This document shows, in pieces, positions 1 to 10,652 of a stretch of DNA of 64,000 bases (positions are counted from its first letter, which is position 1; every line of letters starts with the position of its first letter). Under the pieces are notes generated by a model that had not been told where the DNA came from, searched no databases, and worked only from the letters and a program-made list of their open reading frames with translations. The stretch comes from Trypanosoma brucei gambiense DAL972 (taxonomy: Eukaryota > Euglenozoa > Kinetoplastea > Trypanosomatida > Trypanosomatidae). The position numbers and the translations under genes are program-made. The stretch lies in assembly GCF_000210295.1 (NCBI RefSeq), contig NC_026743.1, forward strand, positions 868,001-932,000, given 5' to 3'.

Positions 1-1011
1 TCACTGTAACCCATTTCACTAGCACTCAACTGTATGTATGTGTTTGTTTATTACACACCCACCCTCTTTTGATTCACTACCCTCCGCCTCGACGTTATCT
101 TGTAATGTTACTTTCCTTCTCTTCCATTTATATAGATAAATATTTAAGGAAAAAGTAAATTTTTTCACTCTTTCCTCAAAAAAAAAAAATGCAACAATAA
201 GATCAAATGAAGTTTACTGGGATTTGCTGTTTTGTTAACTACAGTAAAGGTGTGATCAACTTTATTTGTATGTGAAGAAAGTGTTGAGTTTGATCGATCT
301 GACAAGTTGTGTACTGACATAGTAGAGGAAATGGGTGAATGCGTTACGACAGCTGCGGTTGATCGATGCAACTGTGCGTACTTGATTACACGACGTCACG
401 TCAAAGGAGCGTACCCAACGGATCGATCGATGAAAATCATATTGCTGTCTTTCTTTTACGTGGTACTTTTTCGTCGTATTTGTCTTTTTTTTTTTTGCGA
501 TGGCTGAGGTAGGGATCTTCAAATTTTTTTTTCAGTATGTCACCGCCACTATCTTTACTCCTAGTTTTTAGTGTCAATTTTTTTTCATACTTTGGGGAAC
601 TAACCCCTAACTATGTCGCAATTGGTGCCCCCTCCCCGCGAGAATAAATGTTAATAACAAGTTGTGAAATGCAAAAAGAAAAAGTAAATCGAATGGTTGT
701 ATAGTTTTTGAACGATGCAAATAAGTCGGTACAAGTAACAAAAAGAACTTTTCTAAGTAAATATGTAGTTCCTATGTAATCTCACACTTTCACTCCCTTC
801 CTTTGCTTTGCTTTGATATTCTATTGACATATCACTTGTTCAAATGTCGCTAAGCCCCTCCAACATATCTGCCCACTCTTATTATAATACCGTACTAAAC
901 CCAGCTGAAAGGGGGCTGAGGCGGGAGTAATACGGATATACGATTTTTTTCAGGAAAAGAAAATAGTGGAGCGACGAGTTGTACACACTCTCTTTAATAT
1001 CCTGCTACATT
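1..1011. other. Upstream spacer of the helicase gene
   Basis: This AT-rich stretch has no convincing gene; the short open frames show no recognisable protein. It should hold the 3' UTR of an unseen upstream + strand gene and the 5' UTR of the helicase. A run of seven T followed by CAG ends at position 953, about 60 bases before the helicase ATG, and is the best candidate trans-splice acceptor. Confidence 0.6.
941..953 (+). promoter_or_regulatory. Candidate trans-splice acceptor for the helicase gene
   Basis: A T tract directly followed by CAG ends at 953. No ATG occurs between this AG and the ATG at 1012, so the spliced mRNA would begin translation at 1012. Inferred from the trypanosome polypyrimidine-AG rule. 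Confidence 0.45.
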
Positions 1012-4000
1012 ATGTATGCGGCTGGTCGCTTCACCGTCCCGTTTCCGTTCGAGCCATATCCGTTGCAACTCCACGCCATGGAAGCAATCCGGGAGGGTCT
1101 CTCAGCGGGTGATGTTGTTGTGCTCGAATCACCTACAGGAACAGGGAAAACACAAATTCTGCTCAATGGTGTACTTTCACATATGTTCGAACCCGTCGTT
1201 ACTTCAGTAGAGCATGGGATTGCAGAAAGCCACGAAGTGACTGGGGAATCGCGCTCTACCGGGGAAGTGTGTGCGGATTGTGGAGATGGTTGCCCTTCTT
1301 TCGAAGAGCATCGTAAGCATCAAAGGAAGCGGCGTAAACGAGAACGGGAAAAGAGAAGGAAGGAGACGTTTAACTTTGGTGGCACAAGCAGCTCAAGAGA
1401 TCCGTTCCTGGTGGACCAGGATGTTCGCGAGGAGGCGCAAGAACTAAGTCGTTGTGGCGCTTTAGCAGATTGTCTGTCATCTTCATCTTCATCACGCTCA
1501 TCCTCAGTGTCTCATCTGGGGGGCGAGGGAGATAAATCCGATGAAGATGTTGAAGTACAGCCTCTGAGGAAACCAAAGGTGTATTTCTCTAGTCGCACTC
1601 ACACACAGTTGCAACAAGTCACAGACGAGTTGCGCCGGACCGTCTTTTGTCAGAATCTTGTCCGACGGCGTTCATGCAACTCTGTTGAAAAAGATGGCCT
1701 CGCTTCAAAGGTCTTTGAGGATGCACATAAATCTCCGTTTGTGGAACCGCGGAAACTCCGTTATGTACATGTGGCCGGGAGACAGCAACTGTGTCTTAAT
1801 GCGTCTCTGAAAGCCGCTGCCGGTGGGAGCAATGAACGACTCAATGAACTATGCTTGGAGGCTATGGCGTACGAATACTCGAAGGAGGGCAAGACAGCGC
1901 GGAAACAGAAACAGCAGAGGGGCTGCGCAGATTCCTCTCTACCTGACATTGAAGATAGTTTGGGTTCGAGCACCGTTAGCAGAAGGGGTTGTGGCTACTG
2001 TCAGAAGGAGAAGCTTAAAATTCTCCGCGATTACGTGAATATTGAACCTCGCGACCTATCGCAGATGCGGGAACTGGGTCAGCGAGTCGGTGCTTGTCCG
2101 TTTCTCGTTACACGTGAGGTTCTTCGTGGGGCGGACGTTGTGTTTATCCCGTATAGTTATCTCGTTTCATCAGAGATGCGCAATGCACTGCTTGCGGGAA
2201 CTGCAACGAACGAGCACCCTACTGATTTAACACCTCAAGCACAAGTTGTATCGCAAGGACTAAGTTCCACATGCAGAGCAGGTTCAACAAGTACACATAG
2301 TAGTTACCCTACGGTGCCCTCCAAGCAACGGTGGGAAATCCAAAATGGGAGACGAGTCCCGATACTACCTCCTGATTTCAGCGGTGACGTGATTGTTGTC
2401 GATGAGGCACATAACCTTGTGGATTACTGTCGTAATGTGACGACAGCAGAGGTAACATTGCCGGAGTTACAAGTGATACGTCGGCTGCTAGACGGATACC
2501 GCCTGCGGTACGAAAAGAGACTACTAACTAGGAACAAACAACGTCTTCGTGAAATGGTGGCATTTGTTGACAAACTTGCGCAACACTTACAGGAAGCAGG
2601 GAAGAAATCCACCCCAACTGCAACGGTAAGCACCTTTATTGACTTCACATTTGATGCTGAAGTTGATACTGTGAATGTCCACCTCTTTCTTAGTTTCTTG
2701 GATGAGAGTCGATTACTACCAAAGTTGCACGGTCTCCTGGCGCAAATGGTCGCGCAAGTGGAGGCGCAGATTAGCCAACCCTCAGGGAAGACAACGAAGT
2801 GGCGCCCAACGTCATCATATAGCGATGAGAATATTTGTTCGGATACCACAAATGAATATGCTGACCCAATTGAGGCGCTTTTGCATTCATTGGCTGAGGA
2901 TCGCCGATCGATAGCAGCCACGCTGTATCGTTTTGAAACGTTTCTACGGTGGTATGGACTATCTGACGAGTACACACGCGTGATACTAAGACGTTTGCCC
3001 GCTGAAAACGGCAGCAGGGAAATGTGCAGGGTTACGTTAGAGTTGCTACAACTGGAATTGGGAACACACACGATGTTCCCTGTGCTTCAGCAGGCCCACG
3101 CCGCCGTGTTGGCGGGTGGGACGATGAAACCTCTTGCTCTAACTTGTGACCTTCTACTGAAGCAATCTGCACCACCTAAGGAGTTATCGGTGCTAAAAAA
3201 CATTAGTTCTCTGCCGTGTGGAACCATGGAAGAAGGGGCTGGCGAACAAGCTAAGAAAATTCGTTTCACAGAAGAAGGACATGTAGTTCCACCATCGTCC
3301 ATAGCAGTGTTTACGTTGGCAACCGGGCCGGGTGGACAGCGTTTGGAATTTCAGCATGCTCGACGGCAGTCATGGCCAAAGATTTTTGAAGGTGTTGGTA
3401 CAGCGCTTCTCAACTTTTGCCGAGTAATCCCCGCGGGAATGATAGTTTTCTTTACTTCATACGAGATAGAGGAACTTTTTGTTAATATCATTCGCAGTTC
3501 CGGTATGTACGATACGATCAACGCAGTGAAGCGAATATTTCGGGAACCCGGGTCCGCTAGGAATGCAAGTTCTACTCCCGGTTACAGCAGTGGGTGTCAA
3601 GCCGCGGCCTCCACAACTGTTGATTCGATGCTTGAAGAGTACGCCTCATGGATTCGCTCAGAACGCTCATCTGGCGCACTTCTATTCGCCGTAATTGGGG
3701 GTAAGTTATCGGAAGGCATTAATTTCAATGATGATCTTGGACGGGCTGTTGTTGTTGTGGGTCTTCCCTACGCCAATATCAGCGAGGTGGATCTGCAACT
3801 GCACCTTCGACATGTGGCGGACACGCGGGTGAGAACTTTATTACCATCCTCTGCTAACATTGCTACGGGGAGCATTACCACCGATAGCACTGACCATGTT
3901 ACGGTTGTACCTGATGGAGAATTTTCGGCATCACCATCCTCTGCAATGGAGTGGGGTTTATTGACAGATTTGTGCATGCGCTCCGTCAATCAAAGTATTG

Positions 4001-4182
4001 GGCGTTGCATCCGTCACGCCTCTGACTACGCCGCTGTCATCCTACTGGATGCACGTTACGTTGAACGGAGAGACATACGTCGTCGTATTCCTTCATGGAT
4101 GCAACCATCCATCCATGTTGCCCAAAACTTTGGCGACTGCTTCCGCCGTGTTCGGGATTTTTTTATCGAGCGGCGGAAGTGA
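1012..4182 (+). CDS. CHL1/DDX11-type FeS DNA helicase (XPD family, superfamily 2)
   Basis: The 1056-residue protein is a DEAH-box, XPD-like 5'-3' DNA helicase. Visible motifs are Walker A SPTGTGKT (residues 40-47), motif Ia around SSRTHTQLQQ, DEAH (464-467), a GKLSEGINF motif and motif VI beginning QSIGRCIRH near residue 994. Cysteines at about 261, 281, 327/330 and 362 lie between motifs Ia and II, where this family binds a 4Fe-4S cluster. The run around VAGRQQLCLN and ACPFLVTRE resembles CHL1/DDX11 more than XPD, RTEL1 or FANCJ, so the likely role is sister-chromatid cohesion and replication-fork DNA processing in the nucleus; that role is inference. A charged, serine-rich insertion (about residues 95-185) splits the N-terminal part. 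The frame can be extended upstream to a TTG, but the ATG at 1012 is the sensible start. RTEL1 is the main alternative. Confidence 0.85.
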   Translation: MYAAGRFTVPFPFEPYPLQLHAMEAIREGLSAGDVVVLESPTGTGKTQILLNGVLSHMFEPVVTSVEHGIAESHEVTGESRSTGEVCADCGDGCPSFEEHRKHQRKRRKREREKRRKETFNFGGTSSSRDPFLVDQDVREEAQELSRCGALADCLSSSSSSRSSSVSHLGGEGDKSDEDVEVQPLRKPKVYFSSRTHTQLQQVTDELRRTVFCQNLVRRRSCNSVEKDGLASKVFEDAHKSPFVEPRKLRYVHVAGRQQLCLNASLKAAAGGSNERLNELCLEAMAYEYSKEGKTARKQKQQRGCADSSLPDIEDSLGSSTVSRRGCGYCQKEKLKILRDYVNIEPRDLSQMRELGQRVGACPFLVTREVLRGADVVFIPYSYLVSSEMRNALLAGTATNEHPTDLTPQAQVVSQGLSSTCRAGSTSTHSSYPTVPSKQRWEIQNGRRVPILPPDFSGDVIVVDEAHNLVDYCRNVTTAEVTLPELQVIRRLLDGYRLRYEKRLLTRNKQRLREMVAFVDKLAQHLQEAGKKSTPTATVSTFIDFTFDAEVDTVNVHLFLSFLDESRLLPKLHGLLAQMVAQVEAQISQPSGKTTKWRPTSSYSDENICSDTTNEYADPIEALLHSLAEDRRSIAATLYRFETFLRWYGLSDEYTRVILRRLPAENGSREMCRVTLELLQLELGTHTMFPVLQQAHAAVLAGGTMKPLALTCDLLLKQSAPPKELSVLKNISSLPCGTMEEGAGEQAKKIRFTEEGHVVPPSSIAVFTLATGPGGQRLEFQHARRQSWPKIFEGVGTALLNFCRVIPAGMIVFFTSYEIEELFVNIIRSSGMYDTINAVKRIFREPGSARNASSTPGYSSGCQAAASTTVDSMLEEYASWIRSERSSGALLFAVIGGKLSEGINFNDDLGRAVVVVGLPYANISEVDLQLHLRHVADTRVRTLLPSSANIATGSITTDSTDHVTVVPDGEFSASPSSAMEWGLLTDLCMRSVNQSIGRCIRHASDYAAVILLDARYVERRDIRRRIPSWMQPSIHVAQNFGDCFRRVRDFFIERRK

Positions 4183-4976
4183 CGAATCAATGTTGTGTTT
4201 GATGGGGAGGAGGGTTGCCTGAACCGGGTGAGGTGGATGACGTCTCTGCACATTTTTTTTCTTACTTCTTCCTGGCGGTTTGTTGTGCTAATTTGTGCGT
4301 GCGTGTCTCCTTCACTTAAGTGTGTTTTGACGATGAATACGTTACTTTTTCCTTAAATTTTTTGCATCGAAGCGGAAGTGAATAAAGGCATTGGGGATTT
4401 GTTGCGCACACACATTGGTTCTCGACTTCCTTCGCCCCTCGGTTACCTGAGCGGTGTAGGTGGAGAAAGGGTACAGCGAAATGGAAATCTCTCGTAGCAG
4501 CTGTGCTAAGAGATTTGTAATAGTTTTTTTTTGTGTGTGTTATGGTTTTTCATTAGTATCTATTTCACATACCTGCTTTCGCAGGTAAACTATTTGAAAT
4601 CTGTATCATACTTGCATCTCTTTTTTTTTTTTTTTGTAATCAATCAGCCACAGTTGTGTTCACCTTTTTTAATAACTACTGTGACGACATATAAGTTATC
4701 GCACCACAACTGCATGTGCTCAGCAATGGCAGGTTCTTTTTGAGGGTGGTAAAATTTTTGGCGGTTAATTATATTTTGTTTGTTGCGAATAACGTTGTTT
4801 TTGTGAGATGCGTCACACTCTTTGTTTTTATCTGTAAAACGTATGCAACAGTTTTTTTTTAACCTTGATACTTCTCGAAAAAAGGGGGGGAGGACGATTA
4901 CGAAGTTTACGTGCGGTCGATTAGGACGGACGAGATATTCGGAACGAGAGCAGGATTAAAAGGTGTAAAAATTGAG
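4183..4976. other. Intergenic UTR spacer between helicase and PRMT genes
   Basis: No gene seen. It contains several T runs (about 4526, 4621 and 4852). The T run at 4852-4860 and the following pyrimidine-rich stretch precede an AG at 4883-4884 that could be the splice acceptor of the PRMT gene. Confidence 0.55.
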
Positions 4977-6146
4977 ATGTCACCAAAGAAAAACTCGGCA
5001 TCGCGACCATCAAATAACGGTGGAGGCGGAAAAACAGGGGGAGGAAACGGCAATGTCAGTCACAGAACTGACAACGAACAGAGCGGGAATAATTTATCGG
5101 AGCGCATTATCGCCAATGAATCCCTCCTTGCAACAGAAAGTGAGAGGCATGCCACCTCTAAAAGTCTTTATGGGGATTGCACTGCACGAATATCAGGGAA
5201 TCTATCCTGTATTCACGATCGTGTCCGACTGCGAGCATACGAGTCTGTACTGAGGAGTATCAAAGGCAAATCTGTATTGCATTTGGGGTGCGGAATGGGG
5301 TTGGTTTCCATGATTGCAGCGCGAAGCCTCGCCTCCGCTGTTGTTGCAGTGGACCGTTCCGCAATTGTAGACGCCGCGCAAGTGGTGGCGAAGAAAAATG
5401 GGTTAAACAATATTAGTTTCTTCCGGGGTGCTCTTGTGGACGTTGTTCAAAACTTTCCCGTGCGGCAGTTTGACGTCATCATCTGTGAATGGATGGGACC
5501 ATTCTTGATCAATGACCCACTGCTAGAAGAGGCTCTTTATGCCCGTAATAATTTACTCGCGAGCAACGGTGTTATGTGTCCTGACAGTTCATCCATTCAC
5601 GTTGTCGGCGTCAGTGATTATTGTTTTCACATGGATACCGTGGAATTCTGGGGTAACGTATATGGTTTCAAGATGGAACCGATGAAAGCACTTGTGCAAC
5701 GGGAGGTGGAGATGTGTCGTGTCCCCACCTCTAGTATCGTTACCACTACGTGTCTTGCCCACACAGTCAATATCGCATCGATTAACAATTTGGATGATAA
5801 ATCGAGTTTGAACGATTTTGTGGTGCCCTTCAGCGTGCGAGCAACCAAAGACACGACGGTTAACTTTCTCACATTTTACATAGACGCCCGTTTCACCAAC
5901 CCTCACGATCCCGGTGCTAATTTTGTGTTGGGCGTCCGTCCAGGTGGCACCAATCCGTGGACGGAAACGAGTGTTGCTCTTCATGAACCCCTTCCACTGA
6001 AGGGTGGCGAAGTGTTGAGCGGTGAGTTGAAGGTGTGTTTGTTGAACCCAACTCGGGGAATTACAACCGTAGAGGTGACCGCACGCACGTCTGGTAATGT
6101 TGTAAACATTGAGACGAAAGGCACGTACAACTACCAAAGGTATTGA
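4977..6146 (+). CDS. PRMT1PRO: PRMT1 prozyme, catalytically dead type I protein arginine methyltransferase paralogue
   Basis: The 389-residue protein has the PRMT fold: a SAM-binding motif HLGCGMG (about 101-107), a post-I region ending in VDRS, and a double-E-loop region CEWMGPFLIND (170-180), then a beta-barrel. Canonical PRMT1 residues are missing. The second loop glutamate is Asp180, the THW loop is NPW (326-328), and the YFxxY helix before the SAM site is not present. This fits the T. brucei PRMT1 prozyme (recalled as Tb927.10.3560, once called PRMT3), which forms a heterotetramer with the active PRMT1-ENZ subunit and is needed for its asymmetric dimethylation of RNA-binding and other proteins. 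Residues 1-45 are a Gly/Asn-rich low-complexity tail. An in-frame GTG lies upstream at 4911; ATG 4977 is chosen. Confidence 0.9.
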   Translation: MSPKKNSASRPSNNGGGGKTGGGNGNVSHRTDNEQSGNNLSERIIANESLLATESERHATSKSLYGDCTARISGNLSCIHDRVRLRAYESVLRSIKGKSVLHLGCGMGLVSMIAARSLASAVVAVDRSAIVDAAQVVAKKNGLNNISFFRGALVDVVQNFPVRQFDVIICEWMGPFLINDPLLEEALYARNNLLASNGVMCPDSSSIHVVGVSDYCFHMDTVEFWGNVYGFKMEPMKALVQREVEMCRVPTSSIVTTTCLAHTVNIASINNLDDKSSLNDFVVPFSVRATKDTTVNFLTFYIDARFTNPHDPGANFVLGVRPGGTNPWTETSVALHEPLPLKGGEVLSGELKVCLLNPTRGITTVEVTARTSGNVVNIETKGTYNYQRY

Positions 6147-7538
6147 TGTGTTGTGCAGAGCGTCGTGAAATAGGTGGATCACCTTGGCCGTTTGCACTCG
6201 CACTAAATTTCATGGAGGAGGCAAATGCAATACCCGTTTTTACGTACCGTGGTCAAGGTGTGTGGAATAACAAAATACAGGTGGAAGAGTTTTTTTCTTA
6301 AAAAAAGGAATGAGTGCGTTCAGACGCACATACATGTGTCCGTGGTTGCGGGGAGCGGGTAAGAACGATGATGATAATAATAATAATAATGGTAATAATA
6401 AGTAACGGTATCCAATCGAGGGATTACTTTCTTGTAAAAGGTGTAATCTACAACGCGTGTATGGGGGTATTTAGCCTTAACAAGGCGTGAAATGGGGGAA
6501 ATTGGGCGAAGGGGGACAGGCGAGTCGTGTGCAAGAAGATGTTTTTGTGAATCAAATGAGAGAAGCAATGTCCTCACAGACTGTAGATTACTAACCGGTT
6601 TGTATGTTTGCTGCGTGGTAGCGTCTGTTTGTCTGCTTTTTTTTTTGTATCATTTTCCTTCCGTGTCTTTCCCCGTGAAACGGAGCGGGTACCTATGGAT
6701 GGAAGAGTGTAGGGTGAGTAAATGAACGGAAATAGTTGAACACTGCAAATAGGATCAGTAATAACAACGCGATGTGTGGTCAAAGAGAGGAGGAGCACGT
6801 GGAAAAATAACAATAATAACACTCACAAACTTAAAAGAAGAGAAATGAGGTTACAAAGGTTTTTTTTTTGAGGAAAGCACTCTTATAACCCACAAAGATG
6901 TCGAAATAACCGACTTACAACCAGTGATATGAGCAAAAAGAGGGATATGGGGGAAAATATGAACAAATGGGGTCTGAAAGGGAGCTGATGAGGTTGTTTC
7001 TGTGTACCCATTTGCAGTTTGTAGCTTCACCTTCTTCCTTTTGTTAGCACATATGTTGCCGTCGGTTGATGTTTGTTCAACTGCGCCGCGTTTGAAATCC
7101 GTTAACCTTGTGGAAAGGGAGGGCTAGTTTGCACTAATGTTGCTCCCTGATGTCTTCTGAAAAAAAAAAAAGTGTAAAGAACTTGATGAGAAATCACGAT
7201 CCTTGGAAAGGATTATGGGGGAGCAGGGAAGTAATTTGTTGTGTCACTCGGGGTCCTTTGGCAGTGTTGCGGTAGTGGCACATTTACTTGGTTTTACCTT
7301 TTCTGACTGTCGTACGAAGCTGTTTCTTTGGAACGGCCCCTGGTATAGCCATCACCAATTGCCAGCCAGCATAAATAAATGCTGGAAGCAACCGTCGGGA
7401 AAAAGCTAACACACAGTTTCTCTGCTTCCTGTGCCCACACGTGCAAATACATACATATATATATGCGTATGAATGCTTCTCTCCACTTGTGTGTTTTCCA
7501 CTATGACATGTAGTATACGCAAAAAAAAAAACCCGCAT
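6147..7538. other. Long intergenic spacer between PRMT and KREX2 genes
   Basis: No gene recognised. It holds the PRMT 3' UTR and the KREX2 5' region, with an (AAT)n-like tract at about 6371-6404 and many A or T runs. An upstream ATG at 7473 is in frame with KREX2 but probably precedes the splice acceptor. Confidence 0.55.
7483..7513 (+). promoter_or_regulatory. Candidate trans-splice acceptor deciding the KREX2 start
   Basis: A pyrimidine-rich tract (about 7479-7503) is followed by TAG ending at 7513. If used, the in-frame ATG at 7473 is removed and the first in-frame ATG becomes 7539, which opens a mitochondrial-type presequence. Other AGs nearby cannot be excluded. Confidence 0.4.
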
Positions 7539-10262
7539 ATGTTGCGCCGCAGTCGCTTGCACCTGCTAGCGGACTACCGCACGTCGTCCAAGATATCAGA
7601 TGAATTTAACAACGTATTGAATCGGAGCGGATGGGGGTTTGATCATGTCGCCGTCGACGTCGGATCTCTCTCCGGCGCGGCAGGACGTTTGACACGCGAC
7701 CTTATTGGCCAGGAGCGCGATGCGGAAACGGTGAAAATTATTCACAAACAAATCACAAATGTAATTTTGCGTCGTATTCAACCGAAGAAGTCACTCGCAA
7801 TTTTCATTGACGGAAGTGAGCCGTTATGGAAAGTGCGTCACATGCGGTTATATCCGGGAAAGAAATTTGAGGGAAAGTTCTACCGCAGTGCAGCGTCGCC
7901 CATGGTTTATTCGCTTGAAGACAAACTTCGTTGTGTGGGTCCGGATCTGCGGACACCACCAAAGGAGTTTATTGTAAGTGGACCGGCAGCACCGGGGCCG
8001 GTGGAGGCAAAACTCTCTGCGTGGATGCTTGACCTCGCGACCCGTGCACTTCCGGATGGAGCGGTACCGACCCCTACAGTTACCGGAGCGGCTGCGGCTG
8101 CTTCTGCCTCGGCAGGGCCACCTGAAGTAACATTCAACGATACATTTTGCCTCATTGGAGGTAATGATGCGTTTCTATCCGCCCTCGGCGCAACACCCTT
8201 TCACAACATCACTACCGTAACACTTCAGCAAGGAGAGATGAAATCCCTTTCCTTGAGTGAGGCACTGGAGTGGTTTGCGATGGATCATCTACTGAAAGGC
8301 GAAACATCAATCGGTTCTGGAGGGAATGAACTTCAGAAGAGGTTGGCTTCTGTACGCACAGACATTGTACTCCTGTACTTGATGGCGAATGGTATTAGCG
8401 CAACAGATCTTCCCGGTCTGGGCGTGAACTTCAAGGATTTGATGGAAGCCTACACTGCAGAGGAGGCTAACAAACTCTACTTATTCGGGAAAACATCTGA
8501 AGAGCGATGTTTGCGGATGTGCCCCCTTAACCTTGAGCGTGTACTAACCCGCGCTACTCGGAGGACATCAACACCGACTCGTTTTTGTCAGCAGTCCGCG
8601 GATTACCTCGAGATTCTTCTACAAACCCACTCCATGATATGCGATGGAGGCATCAAGAATTTTCGGTGGACACCCAACGACAATGACGCCGTCCCGGAGA
8701 AGCAACCTAAAATTCCCATTGAGCGCTTTATTGGTCATCTGAAACATCTGGCTGCGCAGGGCGGAGAAACCACCGCCGTCGCTGATGTCGGGAGCACTGA
8801 ACCGGGTCTTGCTGCCTCCGTCGATTGGACATTTGCGCTGACAGGGATTGAGACACTGCTTTTGAGCGCCCCCAAGGCAGAAATGATCGATCAAATTATT
8901 CCCGTATTCACAAAAGGTCACACACTTCCCGGTGGCGTTGCCCAGGATATCGTGGACACGAAGAACGTCGTGGAAGCTCTTCACAAGGTGCGTCGTGTGC
9001 TACAGGTTGTTGTGACAAGCGACAACAGTGGTAATGATGACGGCAGAATAGAGCACCCAGCCTTTAACCACTATCCGACTCACTACTTTGTGCGGACCCC
9101 AGGTTCCCGCGGGCCCCCTCCTGGGTGGACGTACAAAAGTGTCAATCTGGGGGTGCGAGCCGTCGCTCTTGGCGTGAGGCACCGTGTCGCTTCGGGAATG
9201 TCGACGGCGGCTTCTCGAGTGCTTGACAGTGGTGGCGTCTCCTCCAAGAATTCTCTCTTTGTATTTCATCTGAAGGACGGTATAACAACCCCCAGTGGCG
9301 GGGGAAACGAGGATGGCTGGTTAGAGACACCGTGCCATGAGCTGGCTGGCTCCTCTGCAAACCCAGCATCCAAGGAGATTTCAACGCTTCGGGTGGTAAC
9401 CTGGAATGTGCAGTTTAGTCGTCACAGTGGCGAGCGGACGCCGTTAGGGCGTGATGGAATTGATTGGTGCACCTCAACAAGGTACGTGGCACTCGCCCAA
9501 ACATTAGAGGGGCTTGACGCTGATGTTATTGGTATGCAGGAAGTAGAGCCAGCATGGTGCAAGTATCTGTCGCAACAACCGTGGGTACGGGAGAAGTATG
9601 CCATGACTTGCTGTGAGCATAGTCACGCCATTCAACCTTGGGGAGTCATGTTACTCGTTAGACGGTCACTCTGCGTAACGTCTACACACCACGCAAATGT
9701 TCCCGCTTTTTCAGGACATACGAGTGTGATGCCGGAAGTCACAGTGGTTGTGTCTGAAGGTGTTCCGGTGACGGTGGGTTCGATGCACCTTCTTGCTCCT
9801 TATAACCAGAACAACATCAGTAACCGCACAACTCAACTCGACAATTTAACGAAACGACTACGCACGCGACCCCCTATTAACGGTAAACAAGCAGGATTAA
9901 TTGTTATGGGTGATTTTAATGACTGCGCGAAGAATTACTTCACCTTTCCCCCGGAAATGGGCTTTAAAGACGCTTGGTTACTTCTTCACCCCGATGAAGG
10001 TGTGAGCAGCAAATCAGGCCACACCATTGATGGCGACCGAAATCCTTACGCCGCACAGATTATTGAGAAAGAATTCTATGGACGCGCGGACCGAGTATTG
10101 TTTTCCTCTCGAAACTTACAACCTATTCAAACTGAGATTATTGGGACGACCTCTGTCCGTGAGATGGGGATCACAAAACAGGTGGACATTGACAAGGACG
10201 TTCCGGAGTATTTGTACCCGTCTGACCATTTCGGTCTCCTTGTTGAGTTTCAGGTGGTTTAG
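7539..10262 (+). CDS. KREX2: RNA editing 3' U-exonuclease KREX2 (MP99), XRN-like plus EEP domains
   Basis: About 907 residues. The N-terminus (MLRRSRLHLLADYR) is basic and amphipathic, as for import into the mitochondrion. Residues about 30-320 resemble the XRN 5'-3' exonuclease N-domain, with VAVDVGS near 35 and FIDGSEP near 88. The equivalent of the acidic GND-type motif is lost near residue 280 (ANGISATDLP), so this half is probably inactive. Residues about 610-907 form an endonuclease/exonuclease/phosphatase domain with TWNVQ (about 621), MQEVE (about 666), MGDFND (about 790) and a final SDHFG (about 893); all key residues are kept. KREX1 and KREX2 are the paired XRN-EEP proteins of trypanosome editosomes that remove uridines 3'-5'. 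Position next to the PRMT prozyme matches KREX2 (recalled as Tb927.10.3570). KREX1 is the only real alternative. An in-frame ATG at 7473 would add 22 residues. Confidence 0.88.
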   Translation: MLRRSRLHLLADYRTSSKISDEFNNVLNRSGWGFDHVAVDVGSLSGAAGRLTRDLIGQERDAETVKIIHKQITNVILRRIQPKKSLAIFIDGSEPLWKVRHMRLYPGKKFEGKFYRSAASPMVYSLEDKLRCVGPDLRTPPKEFIVSGPAAPGPVEAKLSAWMLDLATRALPDGAVPTPTVTGAAAAASASAGPPEVTFNDTFCLIGGNDAFLSALGATPFHNITTVTLQQGEMKSLSLSEALEWFAMDHLLKGETSIGSGGNELQKRLASVRTDIVLLYLMANGISATDLPGLGVNFKDLMEAYTAEEANKLYLFGKTSEERCLRMCPLNLERVLTRATRRTSTPTRFCQQSADYLEILLQTHSMICDGGIKNFRWTPNDNDAVPEKQPKIPIERFIGHLKHLAAQGGETTAVADVGSTEPGLAASVDWTFALTGIETLLLSAPKAEMIDQIIPVFTKGHTLPGGVAQDIVDTKNVVEALHKVRRVLQVVVTSDNSGNDDGRIEHPAFNHYPTHYFVRTPGSRGPPPGWTYKSVNLGVRAVALGVRHRVASGMSTAASRVLDSGGVSSKNSLFVFHLKDGITTPSGGGNEDGWLETPCHELAGSSANPASKEISTLRVVTWNVQFSRHSGERTPLGRDGIDWCTSTRYVALAQTLEGLDADVIGMQEVEPAWCKYLSQQPWVREKYAMTCCEHSHAIQPWGVMLLVRRSLCVTSTHHANVPAFSGHTSVMPEVTVVVSEGVPVTVGSMHLLAPYNQNNISNRTTQLDNLTKRLRTRPPINGKQAGLIVMGDFNDCAKNYFTFPPEMGFKDAWLLLHPDEGVSSKSGHTIDGDRNPYAAQIIEKEFYGRADRVLFSSRNLQPIQTEIIGTTSVREMGITKQVDIDKDVPEYLYPSDHFGLLVEFQVV

Positions 10263-10652
10263 CCCTCGGCATCCCGCTCACTGCCATTTGTGACCTTTCC
10301 GCTCTTCACATCGAATACCGATTTGAGTCCCCCCACATAGCAAGGTTTTAGGGCGGCAAAGTTGTTCAACGGGAGGGAAAGCTGTATTGTTTGTCTAAAA
10401 GTAGTCACTGAGCGGCTACACGTGTAAAACTGTAAGGTGGTGCATGCGTCTTGGCGACTATGACTCCACACATCAGATATTAAGATCTTATCATTTCAGA
10501 CTCGAATTGAGGCTCTATTTTCCCTTTTACCCCTATGTTTGTTTCGTTCACGATACTTTGTGGTTGCTCAAAGTGGCAACTGCACACGGTCTAGGAACAA
10601 GGAAAAGCCACTCGTCCCACCCTGTTCACTTTTCTTCCTCTCGATTTGCACC
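10263..10652. other. Short spacer between KREX2 and the YbaB-like gene
   Basis: No gene seen. A pyrimidine-rich stretch just before the downstream ATG (about 10618-10647) is probably the splice signal of the next gene. Confidence 0.5.

Noticed and set aside
2424..3071. 215-aa antisense open frame in the helicase gene
   Set aside because: Shadow of a real coding region on the other strand, no recognisable motif.
5589..6203. 204-aa antisense open frame over the PRMT gene end
   Set aside because: Shadow of the real gene, no motif, opposite to the cluster direction.
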